DNA from: Bradyrhizobium sp. URHD0069
Lineage (GTDB): Bacteria; Pseudomonadota; Alphaproteobacteria; Rhizobiales; Xanthobacteraceae
Reading direction: 5' to 3'
DNA length: 64,000 nt
Assembly: GCF_000701345.1 (NCBI RefSeq)
Contig: NZ_JNIJ01000010.1
Location: forward strand, 159,110 to 223,109
Position 1 is the first letter of the stretch. The number at the start of each line of letters is the position of its first letter. Shown here in pieces: positions 8,473 to 16,197 of this stretch. Position numbers and translations under genes: made by a program. The notes beneath the pieces are model-generated. The model ran no database searches and had not been told where the DNA came from. It was given only the letters and a program-made list of their open reading frames with translations.

Positions 8473-9039
8473 CTATCGCCTCACCTTGCCCTGCTGCTTG
8501 ATCGCCCACAGCCGGTAGGCTTCGTCCTCGTAGAGATCATCACCTGTCGGCGGCGGGACCAGTCGCGCGCCTTCCTTGCGGAAATGATCGAGACCACGGC
8601 CCAGCTTTTTCCCGGCGATGGTGTGCCGATCGTTGGCCCAGTCCGGTATCTCCGGCGCGAAGCCTTCGAGTTGAGCGCGCAGCCCGATCGCCGCACCGAA
8701 GTGATCGCCCTCACGGCTCTTTTGGGCGCGGCACATCAACCGGATGGCATTGCCTATTGCCAACCGCGATGCGCCTGGCTTCTCCGGGTCATACCATCGC
8801 ATCGCCTGTGCGACGGCAGTCGCGACGAACGGCACGATGGCCGGGTCGGCCTGAGTGTCGATGTCCTCGTGGGAGATGATCTCAAGGCGTTTGCAGACCA
8901 TCGAGTGGAACGCCTTCGAGGTGTGCATCAGTTCGACGGCGAACTCCATCGCTTCGCGCTCCAGGCCGCGCCTGATCGCCTTCTGCATCGCTGAGACGCA
9001 GGCCATCGCAGGAAGGCCGCTCTTGGTATCGGGGATCAT
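8473..9039 (-). CDS. small protein resembling the C-terminal domain of RarA/MgsA
   Basis: A 188-residue protein starting MIPDTKSGLPAMACV. Its helical core (KAIRRGLEREAMEFAVELMH, then CKRLEIISHEDIDTQADPAI, then AIGNAIRLMCRA) resembles the clamp-loader-like C-terminal domain of the replication-fork ATPase RarA/MgsA, including an EDI-x2-ADP-like motif. No ATPase domain is present. Its ATG overlaps the stop of the 57-residue gene upstream (ATGA), so the two are coupled. They are divergent from the zinc-finger/ASCH/SRAP cluster. A link to DNA repair or replication is inferred from resemblance and neighbours. Confidence 0.6.
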   Translation of the reverse strand: MIPDTKSGLPAMACVSAMQKAIRRGLEREAMEFAVELMHTSKAFHSMVCKRLEIISHEDIDTQADPAIVPFVATAVAQAMRWYDPEKPGASRLAIGNAIRLMCRAQKSREGDHFGAAIGLRAQLEGFAPEIPDWANDRHTIAGKKLGRGLDHFRKEGARLVPPPTGDDLYEDEAYRLWAIKQQGKVRR

Positions 9040-9209
9040 CGGCTGGCTCCGTCGAGAGCGACGGGACCGATAACGAACGTCTCGCCCGCGATCATTGCCG
9101 CGACGATCACGCGGGCCTGCGCGAGCGAATAGGCGTGGATGGTGAAAAGTTGCTTCGGGTTCTGGCCGGGTATCGGCTGAAAGACCGTGAAGGGCTTGGG
9201 GTTGCGCAC
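9036..9209 (-). CDS. 57-residue hypothetical protein, GTG start
   Basis: The start at GTG 9209 is set by AGGAG eight bases upstream and gives RNPKPFTVFQPIPGQNPKQL. The frame extends further upstream, but those codons have no ribosome site. The protein has a short beta-rich start followed by a helix, AYSLAQARVIVAAMI. The stop overlaps the next start by 4 bases. Function unknown; it is the first gene of a two-gene unit with the RarA-C-like protein. Confidence 0.6.
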   Translation of the reverse strand: MRNPKPFTVFQPIPGQNPKQLFTIHAYSLAQARVIVAAMIAGETFVIGPVALDGASR

Positions 9210-9269
9210 TGGCTTGCTCCTGTGGCTGGCTGGTGTTCGTCCGTTCAGCCACCGAAGTTGCCCGCAGTA

Positions 9270-9311
9270 AAACATTGTTTTCATTAGGAAATTCATTATC
9301 CAACATTGTTT
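9270..9311. promoter_or_regulatory. paired palindromic boxes in a divergent promoter region
   Basis: AACATTGTTT occurs at 9271-9280 and again at 9302-9311. Each is a near-palindrome (AACA-T-TGTT), 31 bases apart, or about three helical turns on the same face. They lie between the 57-residue gene and the zinc-finger gene, in the region controlling both units. They look like twin operators; the regulator is unknown, and the motif is not the alphaproteobacterial LexA box. Confidence 0.5.
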
Positions 9312-9455
9312 CGGACCTGACCGCCGCCGCCTCCATTAGCGCGGTTGAAGCCGATGCCGGGGGGTGCCGCGTCGCCTTCGTTGTGCCCGGCACGCCATCC
9401 ACCGCAATCTGTAGCGGCTTGCCTGTCCATCGTGCCCCGACGCATCCTCTCTCGC

Positions 9456-9869
9456 ATGGGCAACAAGTCACGCGAGACGATCTACGGCGCATCGATCCGG
9501 GCAGCGGCTGAGCAGGCGGCGGAAGCGCGCAAGACCGCTGACCGTTTGGCCTGCGAGGCGTGGAACAAGCGCATGCTCGGCTTTCAGGGTCCGGCGCAGC
9601 CATCGCCGACGCTGGGCGACGCGATCAACGCCGGGTTTGGCTATCTCGAAGTCCGCTGCCTTGGCTGCGACACGCACCAGACCATTGCCCTCGACATCGT
9701 GCGGCGACCGAAGGCAACGCCCGTCCATGAGCTGGAGCGCTACATGCGCTGCAAGGATTGTTCGCAGGTCCGGGGCTATCCCTACAAGCGGAGCCATCTG
9801 GTGGCGCTGCGCGCGACCAAGATCACGGCGAGCGATCCGCCGTCGACGTGGTGGCCGGGGGAACGATAG
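9456..9869 (+). CDS. zinc-finger-like conserved hypothetical protein
   Basis: A 137-residue protein starting MGNKSRETIYGASIRAAAEQ. A charged N-terminal helix precedes two Cys pairs, CLGC and CKDC, separated by about 35 residues, forming a probable zinc ribbon with RGYPYKRSHL after it. The frame is open upstream to 9345, but the internal ATG gives the compact protein. It sits directly before the ASCH and SRAP genes in one rightward unit. Nucleic-acid binding is an inference from the ribbon and the neighbours. Confidence 0.65.
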   Translation: MGNKSRETIYGASIRAAAEQAAEARKTADRLACEAWNKRMLGFQGPAQPSPTLGDAINAGFGYLEVRCLGCDTHQTIALDIVRRPKATPVHELERYMRCKDCSQVRGYPYKRSHLVALRATKITASDPPSTWWPGER

Positions 9870-9874
9870 CGCGC

Positions 9875-10267
9875 ATGGTCATGGACTGGCGATCACTCGA
9901 AACATTTTCATTTGGCGACCATCCAGCACTGGCCGACGAACTCGTCGAGCTGGTGCTCGAAGGCAAAAAGCGCGCTACATGTTGGGCGGTTAGCGAGGGG
10001 CTGAAAGGGGCCGCTGTAGGAAAACCCATGGTGGCGCTCGATGGCAAAAATAGGCCGCGCGTCGTGCTGAAAACGATCGAGCTAACGCAGCGCCAGTTCG
10101 ATCAACTCGATGAGGCGTTTGCCTATGACGAAGGTGAAGGCGATCGGTCACTCGCGTATTGGCGTGAAGCACACAAGCGCTATTTCACCCGGCTTGGTCT
10201 ATTTCAGCCGCAGATGATGCTTTGGTGCGAGCGCTTCCGAGTGGAGCATGTGATCGAGCGGTACTGA
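9875..10267 (+). CDS. ASCH domain protein
   Basis: A 130-residue ASCH-fold protein. The N-terminal motif [20 protein letters not shown] leads into [10 protein letters not shown], the conserved G-K-T/R segment of the domain, followed by a beta-barrel core and [14 protein letters not shown], a typical C-terminal helix. Some ASCH proteins bind RNA or hydrolyse N4-acylcytidines; the role here is unknown. The start at 9875 follows the previous stop by five bases, and the stop is one base before the SRAP ATG, so the three genes form one operon. Confidence 0.75.
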   Translation: MVMDWRSLETFSFGDHPALADELVELVLEGKKRATCWAVSEGLKGAAVGKPMVALDGKNRPRVVLKTIELTQRQFDQLDEAFAYDEGEGDRSLAYWREAHKRYFTRLGLFQPQMMLWCERFRVEHVIERY

Positions 10268-10268
10268 C

Positions 10269-10931
10269 ATGTGCAACCTTTACAGCATCACGACGAACCA
10301 AGCGGCCATCGCCGCGCTGTTCCGGGTGATCAATCGGTACGTCGGCAACCTGCCGCCAATGCCGGGCGTGTTCCCTGACTACCCCGCCCCCGTGGTTCGA
10401 AACGCAGGTGCAGAGCGCGAGATGGTGATGATGCGCTGGGGAATGCCGCCACCGCCGCGCACGGGCGGCCCGCCGGTCACCAACATCCGCAACACGTCGT
10501 CCCCGCACTGGCGGGGCTGGCTGAAGCCGGAAAACCGGAGCCTCGTCCCGGCCAACAGCTTCGCCGAGTATGCGCCTGAACCGAACCCTGAGACCAAGAA
10601 AAAGGACGTCGTTTGGTTCGCGCTCAACGACGACCGGCCGCTCTTCGCCTTCGGCGGGCTCTGGACCGAGTTCAGGGGCGATCGTGGCATCAAGTCGAAA
10701 CCGATCCCCGGCCCTCACTTCGTCTACGGATTCCTGACGACGGTGCCGAACGCCGTCGTCGAGCCGATCCATCCGAAGGCCATGCCGGTGATCCTGACGA
10801 CTGACGAGGAGCGCGACGTCTGGTTGCGCGCGCCATGGGATGAGGCGAAGGCTCTGCAGCGGCCCTTGCCAGATGACGCGCTGAGGATCGTGGCACGCGG
10901 CGAGAACAAGGAAGACATTGCCGCAGCATGA
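10269..10931 (+). CDS. SOS response-associated peptidase family protein (SRAP/HMCES/YedK)
   Basis: A 220-residue SRAP protein. Proteins of this family remove their Met1 and use Cys2 to form a thiazolidine crosslink with abasic sites in single-stranded DNA, protecting stalled forks. The sequence starts MCNLYS, giving Cys2. Other conserved elements are [12 protein letters not shown] (Asn near 75), [10 protein letters not shown] (Glu100) and [12 protein letters not shown] (His168). The length is normal. It ends the zinc-finger-ASCH-SRAP unit. Together with the sliding clamp and RarA-C-like protein it suggests the element protects its own or host replication forks; that link is inference. Confidence 0.9.
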   Translation: MCNLYSITTNQAAIAALFRVINRYVGNLPPMPGVFPDYPAPVVRNAGAEREMVMMRWGMPPPPRTGGPPVTNIRNTSSPHWRGWLKPENRSLVPANSFAEYAPEPNPETKKKDVVWFALNDDRPLFAFGGLWTEFRGDRGIKSKPIPGPHFVYGFLTTVPNAVVEPIHPKAMPVILTTDEERDVWLRAPWDEAKALQRPLPDDALRIVARGENKEDIAAA

Positions 10932-10955
10932 CGCAGCCGAGGCTCGAGGACGGGG

Positions 10956-11693
10956 ATGGTGACGGACATAGCATTTAGGGACGAACTCGAGGTCTTCCGG
11001 AAGGAAGAACAAGTTGCACAGCAATATTTTTTTGCATGGCTCCAAATCCGCACCGAACTTGCAGCCGACGAAAAGCTTCTCGATCGGATTAATGACACGC
11101 CGCTTTTCTGGATTACCGCTCATCATGCGCTGCTGCTTGCAGCTTTCGTCGCTCTCGGTCGTGTCTTCGACCAGCGCTCGCGTCATAACGTCGATGTGTT
11201 ACTCAAGATGGCAAGAAACAACAAAGCCATTTTCACCCAGGACGCGCTGCGGGCGCGCAAAATCCGCGAAGGCGTCACGCCTGTTTTCGCGGCAGAGTAT
11301 GTGCTCGGCAAATACGAAGCCAGCGACGCCGATTTTCGTGCCTTGCGCGGCGAAGTCGCAAAGCGCCGACGGGTCTACGAGGAACTCTTCCGGGATGTAC
11401 GCGATAAAATCTTCGCGCATAAGGAGCTGTCCGACCGCGACGAGATGAACGCGCTGCTCGGCAGAGCCACAATTGACGAACTGAAATCATTGTTTGGATT
11501 TCTGCACGCGCTGCACGAGGCACTGTGGGAACTCCTCTTCAATGGCCGACGGCCGATCTTGTGCCTGCCGGATTTCGAGTTGCCGACCCGCCCACGCACG
11601 CCGAGCCATAGCGACGCGCCGGGCGAAATCGTGGCGCGCGACGTGGCGACTTTTTTTGACAAGCTTATGGCCCCCGCGCGCGCAGGCGCCTAA
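10956..11693 (+). CDS. AbiU2-like HEPN protein
   Basis: A 245-residue helical protein with GAGGA before ATG 10956. A long N-terminal helical bundle contains FWITAHHALLLAAFVALGRVFD, and residues 149-155 form RDKIFAH, an R-x5-H motif of the HEPN type found in AbiU2-like proteins. HEPN proteins with this motif are often RNases in toxin-antitoxin or abortive-infection systems. No nucleotidyltransferase partner lies beside it, but a second HEPN-like gene follows. Defence function is inference from the motif and island setting. Confidence 0.6.
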   Translation: MVTDIAFRDELEVFRKEEQVAQQYFFAWLQIRTELAADEKLLDRINDTPLFWITAHHALLLAAFVALGRVFDQRSRHNVDVLLKMARNNKAIFTQDALRARKIREGVTPVFAAEYVLGKYEASDADFRALRGEVAKRRRVYEELFRDVRDKIFAHKELSDRDEMNALLGRATIDELKSLFGFLHALHEALWELLFNGRRPILCLPDFELPTRPRTPSHSDAPGEIVARDVATFFDKLMAPARAGA

Positions 11694-11741
11694 AGTCGAC
11701 CCGCTACGTAATCTGGTTTTTAGTTTGGAAAAGACGAGAAG

Positions 11742-12284
11742 ATGGCTAACGAACTCGACAAGTGGATGCGACACGGAACGGTGTTGGGCCGTAATCTCCA
11801 CCCCGCATGGGCCTATCTCGAGACCGCACGCGAATACCTTGAGGCCGGGCGAACTCTACATCTCCATCCGATGCCCAAGAAAGACGTTCGTTGGCTGGTC
11901 GATGATGTGCCCGAAGACTGGAAATTCTACGAGCTTCAATTTCCATTGTTGTTCTGTCTTGCTCACGCATCGGAGCTCTTGTTCAAGGCGTTCTTGTCTG
12001 CCCACGGAAAAGGAAAGGAAACGCCGGGTTGGCGGAATCACGCCATCGGCGTGTTGTGCCAAAGCTGCCTAAACCTCGGACTAGTGATAACCGACAACAC
12101 GCGCAGTTTCATAGATGATCTGGCATCAGAAAATGATGACTTTACGTATCGTTTCGGGGAGCGAACGACGCCCATTTTCTTTCCGCCTACGAAAAGCGCC
12201 CTTCAAGCCGTCGACGAGCTAGAACGGAGTGTTACTCCCCCGGTTGAGCCGTTCATAGGCACGAAGGGGGGTGGTTTGTTGTGA
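11742..12284 (+). CDS. HEPN-like hypothetical protein
   Basis: A 180-residue protein. Residues 65-90 (LQFPLLFCLAHASELLFKAFLSAHG) form an amphipathic helix like the first HEPN helix, followed by WRNHAIGVLCQSCLNLGLVI. A canonical R-x4-6-H is not clear, so an active nuclease is uncertain. It lies 48 bases after the AbiU2-like gene in the same orientation, and the two may form a pair. Confidence 0.45.
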   Translation: MANELDKWMRHGTVLGRNLHPAWAYLETAREYLEAGRTLHLHPMPKKDVRWLVDDVPEDWKFYELQFPLLFCLAHASELLFKAFLSAHGKGKETPGWRNHAIGVLCQSCLNLGLVITDNTRSFIDDLASENDDFTYRFGERTTPIFFPPTKSALQAVDELERSVTPPVEPFIGTKGGGLL

Positions 12285-12488
12285 CTCAGGCGGCGGAGAT
12301 GCCGACGTGCCGCGCGGCAAAGAGCGCCGATCAGCGCGACTGGACGGCCCGGAAGTATGCCATGTGGGAACGCGGCGAGCGGTTTCCGTCGCAACAGGCC
12401 AGTCGATGAAATACTCTCACGTACCTTTTATTATACCCGTGCAAATTATTTCAGGTTTTGGGAAAGCCCGTCATATCAGGAGGCTGCA

Positions 12489-12947
12489 TTGAAGAAGGGT
12501 TTACTTATTTTCGGGATAGGCGTTGTCGGCCTTTTGGCTGTGATGATGATCGTCGGGTGGGAAGATGGCGGCATGATCGCTCGGGCAAAAGCTGTCGTAC
12601 GGGCTAATCTTCGCGATCCGGATTCCGCTCAATTTCAAGATATTATCGTTTTCCGACACGGAAACAAACACACGGCTTGCGGCAGTGTGAACTCCAAGAA
12701 CGGATTTGGCGGATATGTCGGCTATAAACCCTTTATCTACCGAGAACCTTCATATGGGCTCATAATTGCGGGTAAGGATTTTAACGATCTCGATATCGAG
12801 CAGGCTTGCCAGCAGGCAAGGCTGGAGGGCGCTGCTGCTGACACTGCCATGAGCGGCACGAAAGAGAATGCCGCAAAAGGGTCCTCCTGCTTTGGACCAG
12901 AAGATTGCAATCCGGGCTATGTGTCTTTTGGCACTGCCGGAAAATGA
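12489..12947 (+). CDS. membrane-anchored conserved hypothetical protein, TTG start
   Basis: A 152-residue protein from TTG 12489, set by a perfect AGGAGG at 12478-12483. An N-terminal membrane span (about residues 4-24, LLIFGIGVVGLLAVMMIVGW) anchors a periplasmic domain. The conserved segment is VRANLRDPDSAQFQ followed by CGSVNSKNGFGGYVG, a pattern seen in many small phage- and proteobacteria-encoded proteins of unknown function. Two Cys pairs (CGSVN, CQQA; CFGPEDC) could form disulfides outside the cytoplasm. Confidence 0.65.
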   Translation: MKKGLLIFGIGVVGLLAVMMIVGWEDGGMIARAKAVVRANLRDPDSAQFQDIIVFRHGNKHTACGSVNSKNGFGGYVGYKPFIYREPSYGLIIAGKDFNDLDIEQACQQARLEGAAADTAMSGTKENAAKGSSCFGPEDCNPGYVSFGTAGK

Positions 12948-13081
12948 CTTGTGGCTGCCGCATACGCATTCCAGCCTATCCTCGGATTCAAGAGCAGGCC
13001 CAGCGCCTATGCCGGGAGACGCGCGGCGTACGTCCTCGAAGAACCCCGGCGTCATCACGGCGGCGAAAGGGTGTTCGCCTG

Positions 13082-13387
13082 ATGGCTGACAAAGGTTGGC
13101 AACGCAGGTTCGATAATCCAATTGAATTGTCAGATGGCACACGTCTCAACACATTGCGCGAAGCGGTGGCCTACCTCGCCAAGACCGTCCCCAAATCGGA
13201 ACGCGATATGCCGGCGGTCACGACCGCGACGGAGATGTTGACGTATGCGGCTGAGCGCGGCATCGCCTGGATGTTTATGGCGCGCATTGGCGTCATACAG
13301 GCGCTACACCGCAACGAGGTGCGGCAGTTCAATCTTGATGCTAAAGAGCATCATTGGCGACGCCGTAAGTTGAAAAGAGACGACTAG
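13082..13387 (+). CDS. conserved hypothetical protein
   Basis: A 101-residue protein, MADKGWQRRFDNPIEL onward, with LRDAVAYL-like and ATEMLTYAAERG helices and a basic end, HWRRRKLKRDD. It resembles a small hypothetical family that I recall as widespread in Bradyrhizobium genomes, often in islands. The internal ATG at 13082 is preferred over the longer frame because it gives this conserved N-terminus. Function unknown. Confidence 0.65.
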   Translation: MADKGWQRRFDNPIELSDGTRLNTLREAVAYLAKTVPKSERDMPAVTTATEMLTYAAERGIAWMFMARIGVIQALHRNEVRQFNLDAKEHHWRRRKLKRDD

Positions 13388-13406
13388 ACATACGAGTCGG
13401 AGCATC

Positions 13407-14669
13407 ATGACCTCGAAATTGACCCTACCACTTGTTCAGGGTTCTCTCCAGGAAGCGCTGGACCGGACGTTAGGCGAGCTACCGCGTCGCGCTTTGGCAG
13501 ATTTTCTGAAACAGAAAATTGGCGAACAAGGCATCGAGTTGACCGAAGCACAGCTCAGCGCCCTCACACAGCAAGCTCTGCAAGCAAGTAGCGGGAGTGT
13601 CCTTGTTGAGGACGGAAATCCCGACAAGGAAGTAATCATTTCGTTTACCGAGCAGGACCACGAAGCATTCGGGCGGCGCCTTGACGAGCTATCAGACAGC
13701 GTTCCTGCTATTGCGGAGGAATTCATCGAGAAAACCTCGGCTGATCTGCTTGCGTTGCTGAAGCAGGAATGGCCTAGCGCCGCGCGAGATCAGCAGGAGT
13801 TGCTAGACGGATTTCGGCAAAGAATGGGTGAGCGCTGGGGACCGGGTATTGACGGTCTCCGCTTGCTTACCACGATTGCCCGGGAATTCGGTAACAACAT
13901 CACCCACGGTATCGATAAGCCAGATCTGGTTGCGGGCACGTTAGCCGTACTTCGTCTGCTCCATTCGCGGTCCTGCCAAATTACCGAAGAGATCGTCGCG
14001 TTGCTAAGCGGTGGATTTGCCGATGGGGCCATGGCCAGGTGGCGAACTCTCCATGAGATCGCAGCCGTCGCGTATCTTATTGGAGAGCACGGCGAGGATT
14101 TGGCAGAGCGTTATCTAGTGCACGAAATCGTTGAGACTCGAAGAGCGGCTCGTCAGTATCAAAACCATGCCGCGCGACTCGGACAAGAGCCGATTGATGA
14201 TCAAGAAATGGGACAGATCGAAGGGCAATATACTTCAGTCATCGATCGGTACGGACGCGAATTTGGAAAGCCACAGGGGTGGGCCGCAGCACACCTGAAA
14301 AAATCCGACCCACAGATTGCGGACATCATGGAAGCCGCCAAACTCGATCACCTCGGTCCTTATTATCGATTGGCTAGCCATAGCGTTCATGCCAATCCTA
14401 AAGGGGTCTTGTTCAAGCTTGGTCTGCTTAGAGAGACCGAGGCGCTATTGGCCGGCCCGAGTGACCTTGGCCTCGCAGATCCAGGGCACGCCGCAGCTCG
14501 TTCATTGCTGCAAATATCGACAACCCTAACTGGCCTAAATCCAACAATAGACAACGTGATAACAACTAAGATGATGCTCCAGTTGCTTGACGAGATTACG
14601 GAAAACTTCCATATGTCGCACGAATCAATAATGGTCGACGCCAGCAGGGGCCCGCCAAAGGGGCTTTGA
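13407..14669 (+). CDS. DUF5677 family protein
   Basis: A 420-residue soluble helical protein. The N-terminal 130 residues are charged and probably coiled. The DUF5677-like core spans about residues 170-350, with LLHSRSCQITEEIVALLSGG, GAMARWRTLHEIAAVAYLI and YYRLASHSVHANPKG. The His/Arg-bearing helices recall HEPN folds, but no function is established. It starts 19 bases after the previous gene and could be co-transcribed with it. Confidence 0.65.
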   Translation: MTSKLTLPLVQGSLQEALDRTLGELPRRALADFLKQKIGEQGIELTEAQLSALTQQALQASSGSVLVEDGNPDKEVIISFTEQDHEAFGRRLDELSDSVPAIAEEFIEKTSADLLALLKQEWPSAARDQQELLDGFRQRMGERWGPGIDGLRLLTTIAREFGNNITHGIDKPDLVAGTLAVLRLLHSRSCQITEEIVALLSGGFADGAMARWRTLHEIAAVAYLIGEHGEDLAERYLVHEIVETRRAARQYQNHAARLGQEPIDDQEMGQIEGQYTSVIDRYGREFGKPQGWAAAHLKKSDPQIADIMEAAKLDHLGPYYRLASHSVHANPKGVLFKLGLLRETEALLAGPSDLGLADPGHAAARSLLQISTTLTGLNPTIDNVITTKMMLQLLDEITENFHMSHESIMVDASRGPPKGL

Positions 14670-14866
14670 TGGGGTCCGGTCCCAAGGCATCGCGATTGTA
14701 TTTTGCCCTTGAGACGCTATGTTAGCCAAATTCGGCATCAGGACAACGAACTGGGATCGTTCTAACGAACGATGAGTGTACCCATCCTTTCAAGCAACCC
14801 AAGAAAAGGCCACGGCGCTAGGGCCGGATAGCGCCGTATCGCGGTCCTCCAGTGTAGGAGGGCTCG

Positions 14867-14929
14867 ATGATTGTCATCGTGACCATCGCCATCTGGCGAT
14901 GGTGGCGTAATCGCCGCAATCGCAAGTAA
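14867..14929 (+). CDS. 20-residue hydrophobic-cationic peptide
   Basis: ATG 14867 is preceded by AGGAGGG (14856-14862) at ideal spacing, and the frame ends TAA at 14927-14929. The peptide has nine hydrophobic or small residues at its N-terminus (MIVIVTIAI), then a Trp/Arg-rich tail (WRWWRNRRNRK). A strong Rho-independent terminator follows only eight bases later. Such a hydrophobic stretch plus cationic tail is like type I toxins or other small membrane peptides. It could also be a leader peptide, but no gene follows on this strand before the terminator. Product and role are inferred. Confidence 0.5.
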   Translation: MIVIVTIAIWRWWRNRRNRK

Positions 14930-14937
14930 CTCTATCG

Positions 14938-14971
14938 AGGGCCTCGGTTGAAAAAGATCGGGGCCCTTTTT
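14938..14971 (+). terminator. Rho-independent terminator
   Basis: Arms AGGGCC and GGCCCT extend inward through CTCGG/TCGGG-type pairs to an A-rich loop, followed by TTTTT (14967-14971). It ends the transcript carrying the 20-residue peptide and faces the convergent nuclease gene. Confidence 0.8.
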
Positions 14972-14993
14972 GCATAGTAAAGGTGCCGGCCTG

Positions 14994-15551
14994 CTAACGG
15001 CCGCCATCGCACCAAGGCCGCCGCTTCGGACAGGAAGTCCCGCTGCACACATACGGGTGTGCGAGGCCTTCTCCGATCAAGATTTGCCCGACGTCTCGTC
15101 CACCGATGGTTAGCGTCCCACAAAGGCGGCCGTAGTTGCAGCGGCTCGTGCCTTCCTCCCCTGGCCGGCAGGCGCACGCCACGCGTGTCAGGTGCGGATT
15201 GCCGGTGCTGAGGAGGCTTCGAAGACGCTGGGTAGCTTTCTCAGCTCGTTGGCGCTCGTCATCACAGCGGGCCTTGTCCCCTCGCTCCGGCGTGTCGAAG
15301 CCGACTAGGCGATAAGTGAAGCCCTCGTGGCGCACGGTGTCGCCGTCAACAACCTCGATCGGACCGGACGGACGCGGATCGGGACGAAGGATTGTGACTT
15401 CGTTCTGCTGATTGGCGGCATGTTGGACGCTTGGCCCAGCCTTCCAATTTAGGAATGCCATGGTCGCGGCAAATGCGACCACTGCGGCAACAATCGCGCC
15501 GAGGACGATCGGCAGGCTAGATCGGCGGGAAAATGGAATCATGGGGGACAT
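14994..15551 (-). CDS. membrane-anchored thermonuclease (SNase) family protein
   Basis: A 185-residue protein with an N-terminal membrane anchor (about residues 13-35) and a staphylococcal-nuclease-like domain from residue 65. Catalytic features are present: VVDGDT with Asp69/Asp71 (Ca2+), RLVGFDTPE with Arg81, Asp86 and Glu89, and NYGR with Arg142. An extra Cys-rich insertion (CACRPGEEGTSRC) and a Cys-rich tail suggest disulfides in the periplasm. The domain would degrade DNA or RNA outside the inner membrane; a role against incoming nucleic acid is speculation. The second ATG at 15542 is an alternative start. Confidence 0.8.
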   Translation of the reverse strand: MSPMIPFSRRSSLPIVLGAIVAAVVAFAATMAFLNWKAGPSVQHAANQQNEVTILRPDPRPSGPIEVVDGDTVRHEGFTYRLVGFDTPERGDKARCDDERQRAEKATQRLRSLLSTGNPHLTRVACACRPGEEGTSRCNYGRLCGTLTIGGRDVGQILIGEGLAHPYVCSGTSCPKRRPWCDGGR

Positions 15552-15845
15552 GGGCGGCTGAGGTTATAAGTCGCCTCGCGGGATGCAACGCGATCTATCA
15601 CCGCACGGGCGACCTGCTGCGCGCCCGCGACCGCTCGCCCATGCGGCGGCGCAGCGCTGCCATGTTCGTGGCTGTCCCGATCGAACGGCGCTCAGCGAGC
15701 CGCGATGTCCGCCCTGCAGCGCATAACGGACTCAAGTCGGACATGGCGCGATGTCCGAAAAGTGCCAGAGCAGACCTTGCGTAAGATCGCACGCGGGTCG
15801 GAACCCGCTACGCGTCGGCAGGGCAGAAACCATAAGGGCCGGAAG

Positions 15846-16163
15846 CTAGTGGTGATCCATGCGGGATATTTTGAATTTTGAGCCTAAACGGTATCCGATG
15901 AATGCCATCACACCGACAGTCCCAAGAACCCAGTAGAACGGCTCCCCAAGAAGTCGGACTCCGTAAACGTCTAGATAGCTGCCGATCTTTCTTCCTTCTG
16001 CAAGGATAGTGCTGACCTGCTCTGGAGGAATCCCGCCTGGCATGGGGGTGCCGTCCAGAGTCACAATCATATTGACACCTGGAAGACCCATCAGCACGAG
16101 GCCTAGCAGTGCGAACACGCCCGACGAAAGAATTGGAAGGACCCAGCTCCTTACAAATACCAT
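15846..16163 (-). CDS. small two-span membrane protein, unknown
   Basis: A 105-residue protein with hydrophobic segments at about 7-33 and 75-92, and a Gly/Pro-rich loop (TLDGTPMPGGIPPEQ) between them. The basic C-terminus is SKFKISRMDHH. It starts 34 bases after the stop of the 321-residue gene upstream, so the two are probably co-transcribed. No family recognised. Confidence 0.5.
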   Translation of the reverse strand: MVFVRSWVLPILSSGVFALLGLVLMGLPGVNMIVTLDGTPMPGGIPPEQVSTILAEGRKIGSYLDVYGVRLLGEPFYWVLGTVGVMAFIGYRLGSKFKISRMDHH

Positions 16164-16197
16164 CTAGTTTTCCCTTGTTCTCTCGGCCGGCTTGCGT

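Noticed and set aside
8225..8509. Minus-strand 94-codon frame right after the RarA-C-like gene
   Set aside because: Arg/His-rich translation, overlapping a real gene end, no ribosome site.
9225..9260. LexA box in the SRAP control region
   Set aside because: GTTC occurs twice but four bases apart; the alphaproteobacterial box needs GTTC-N7-GTTC.
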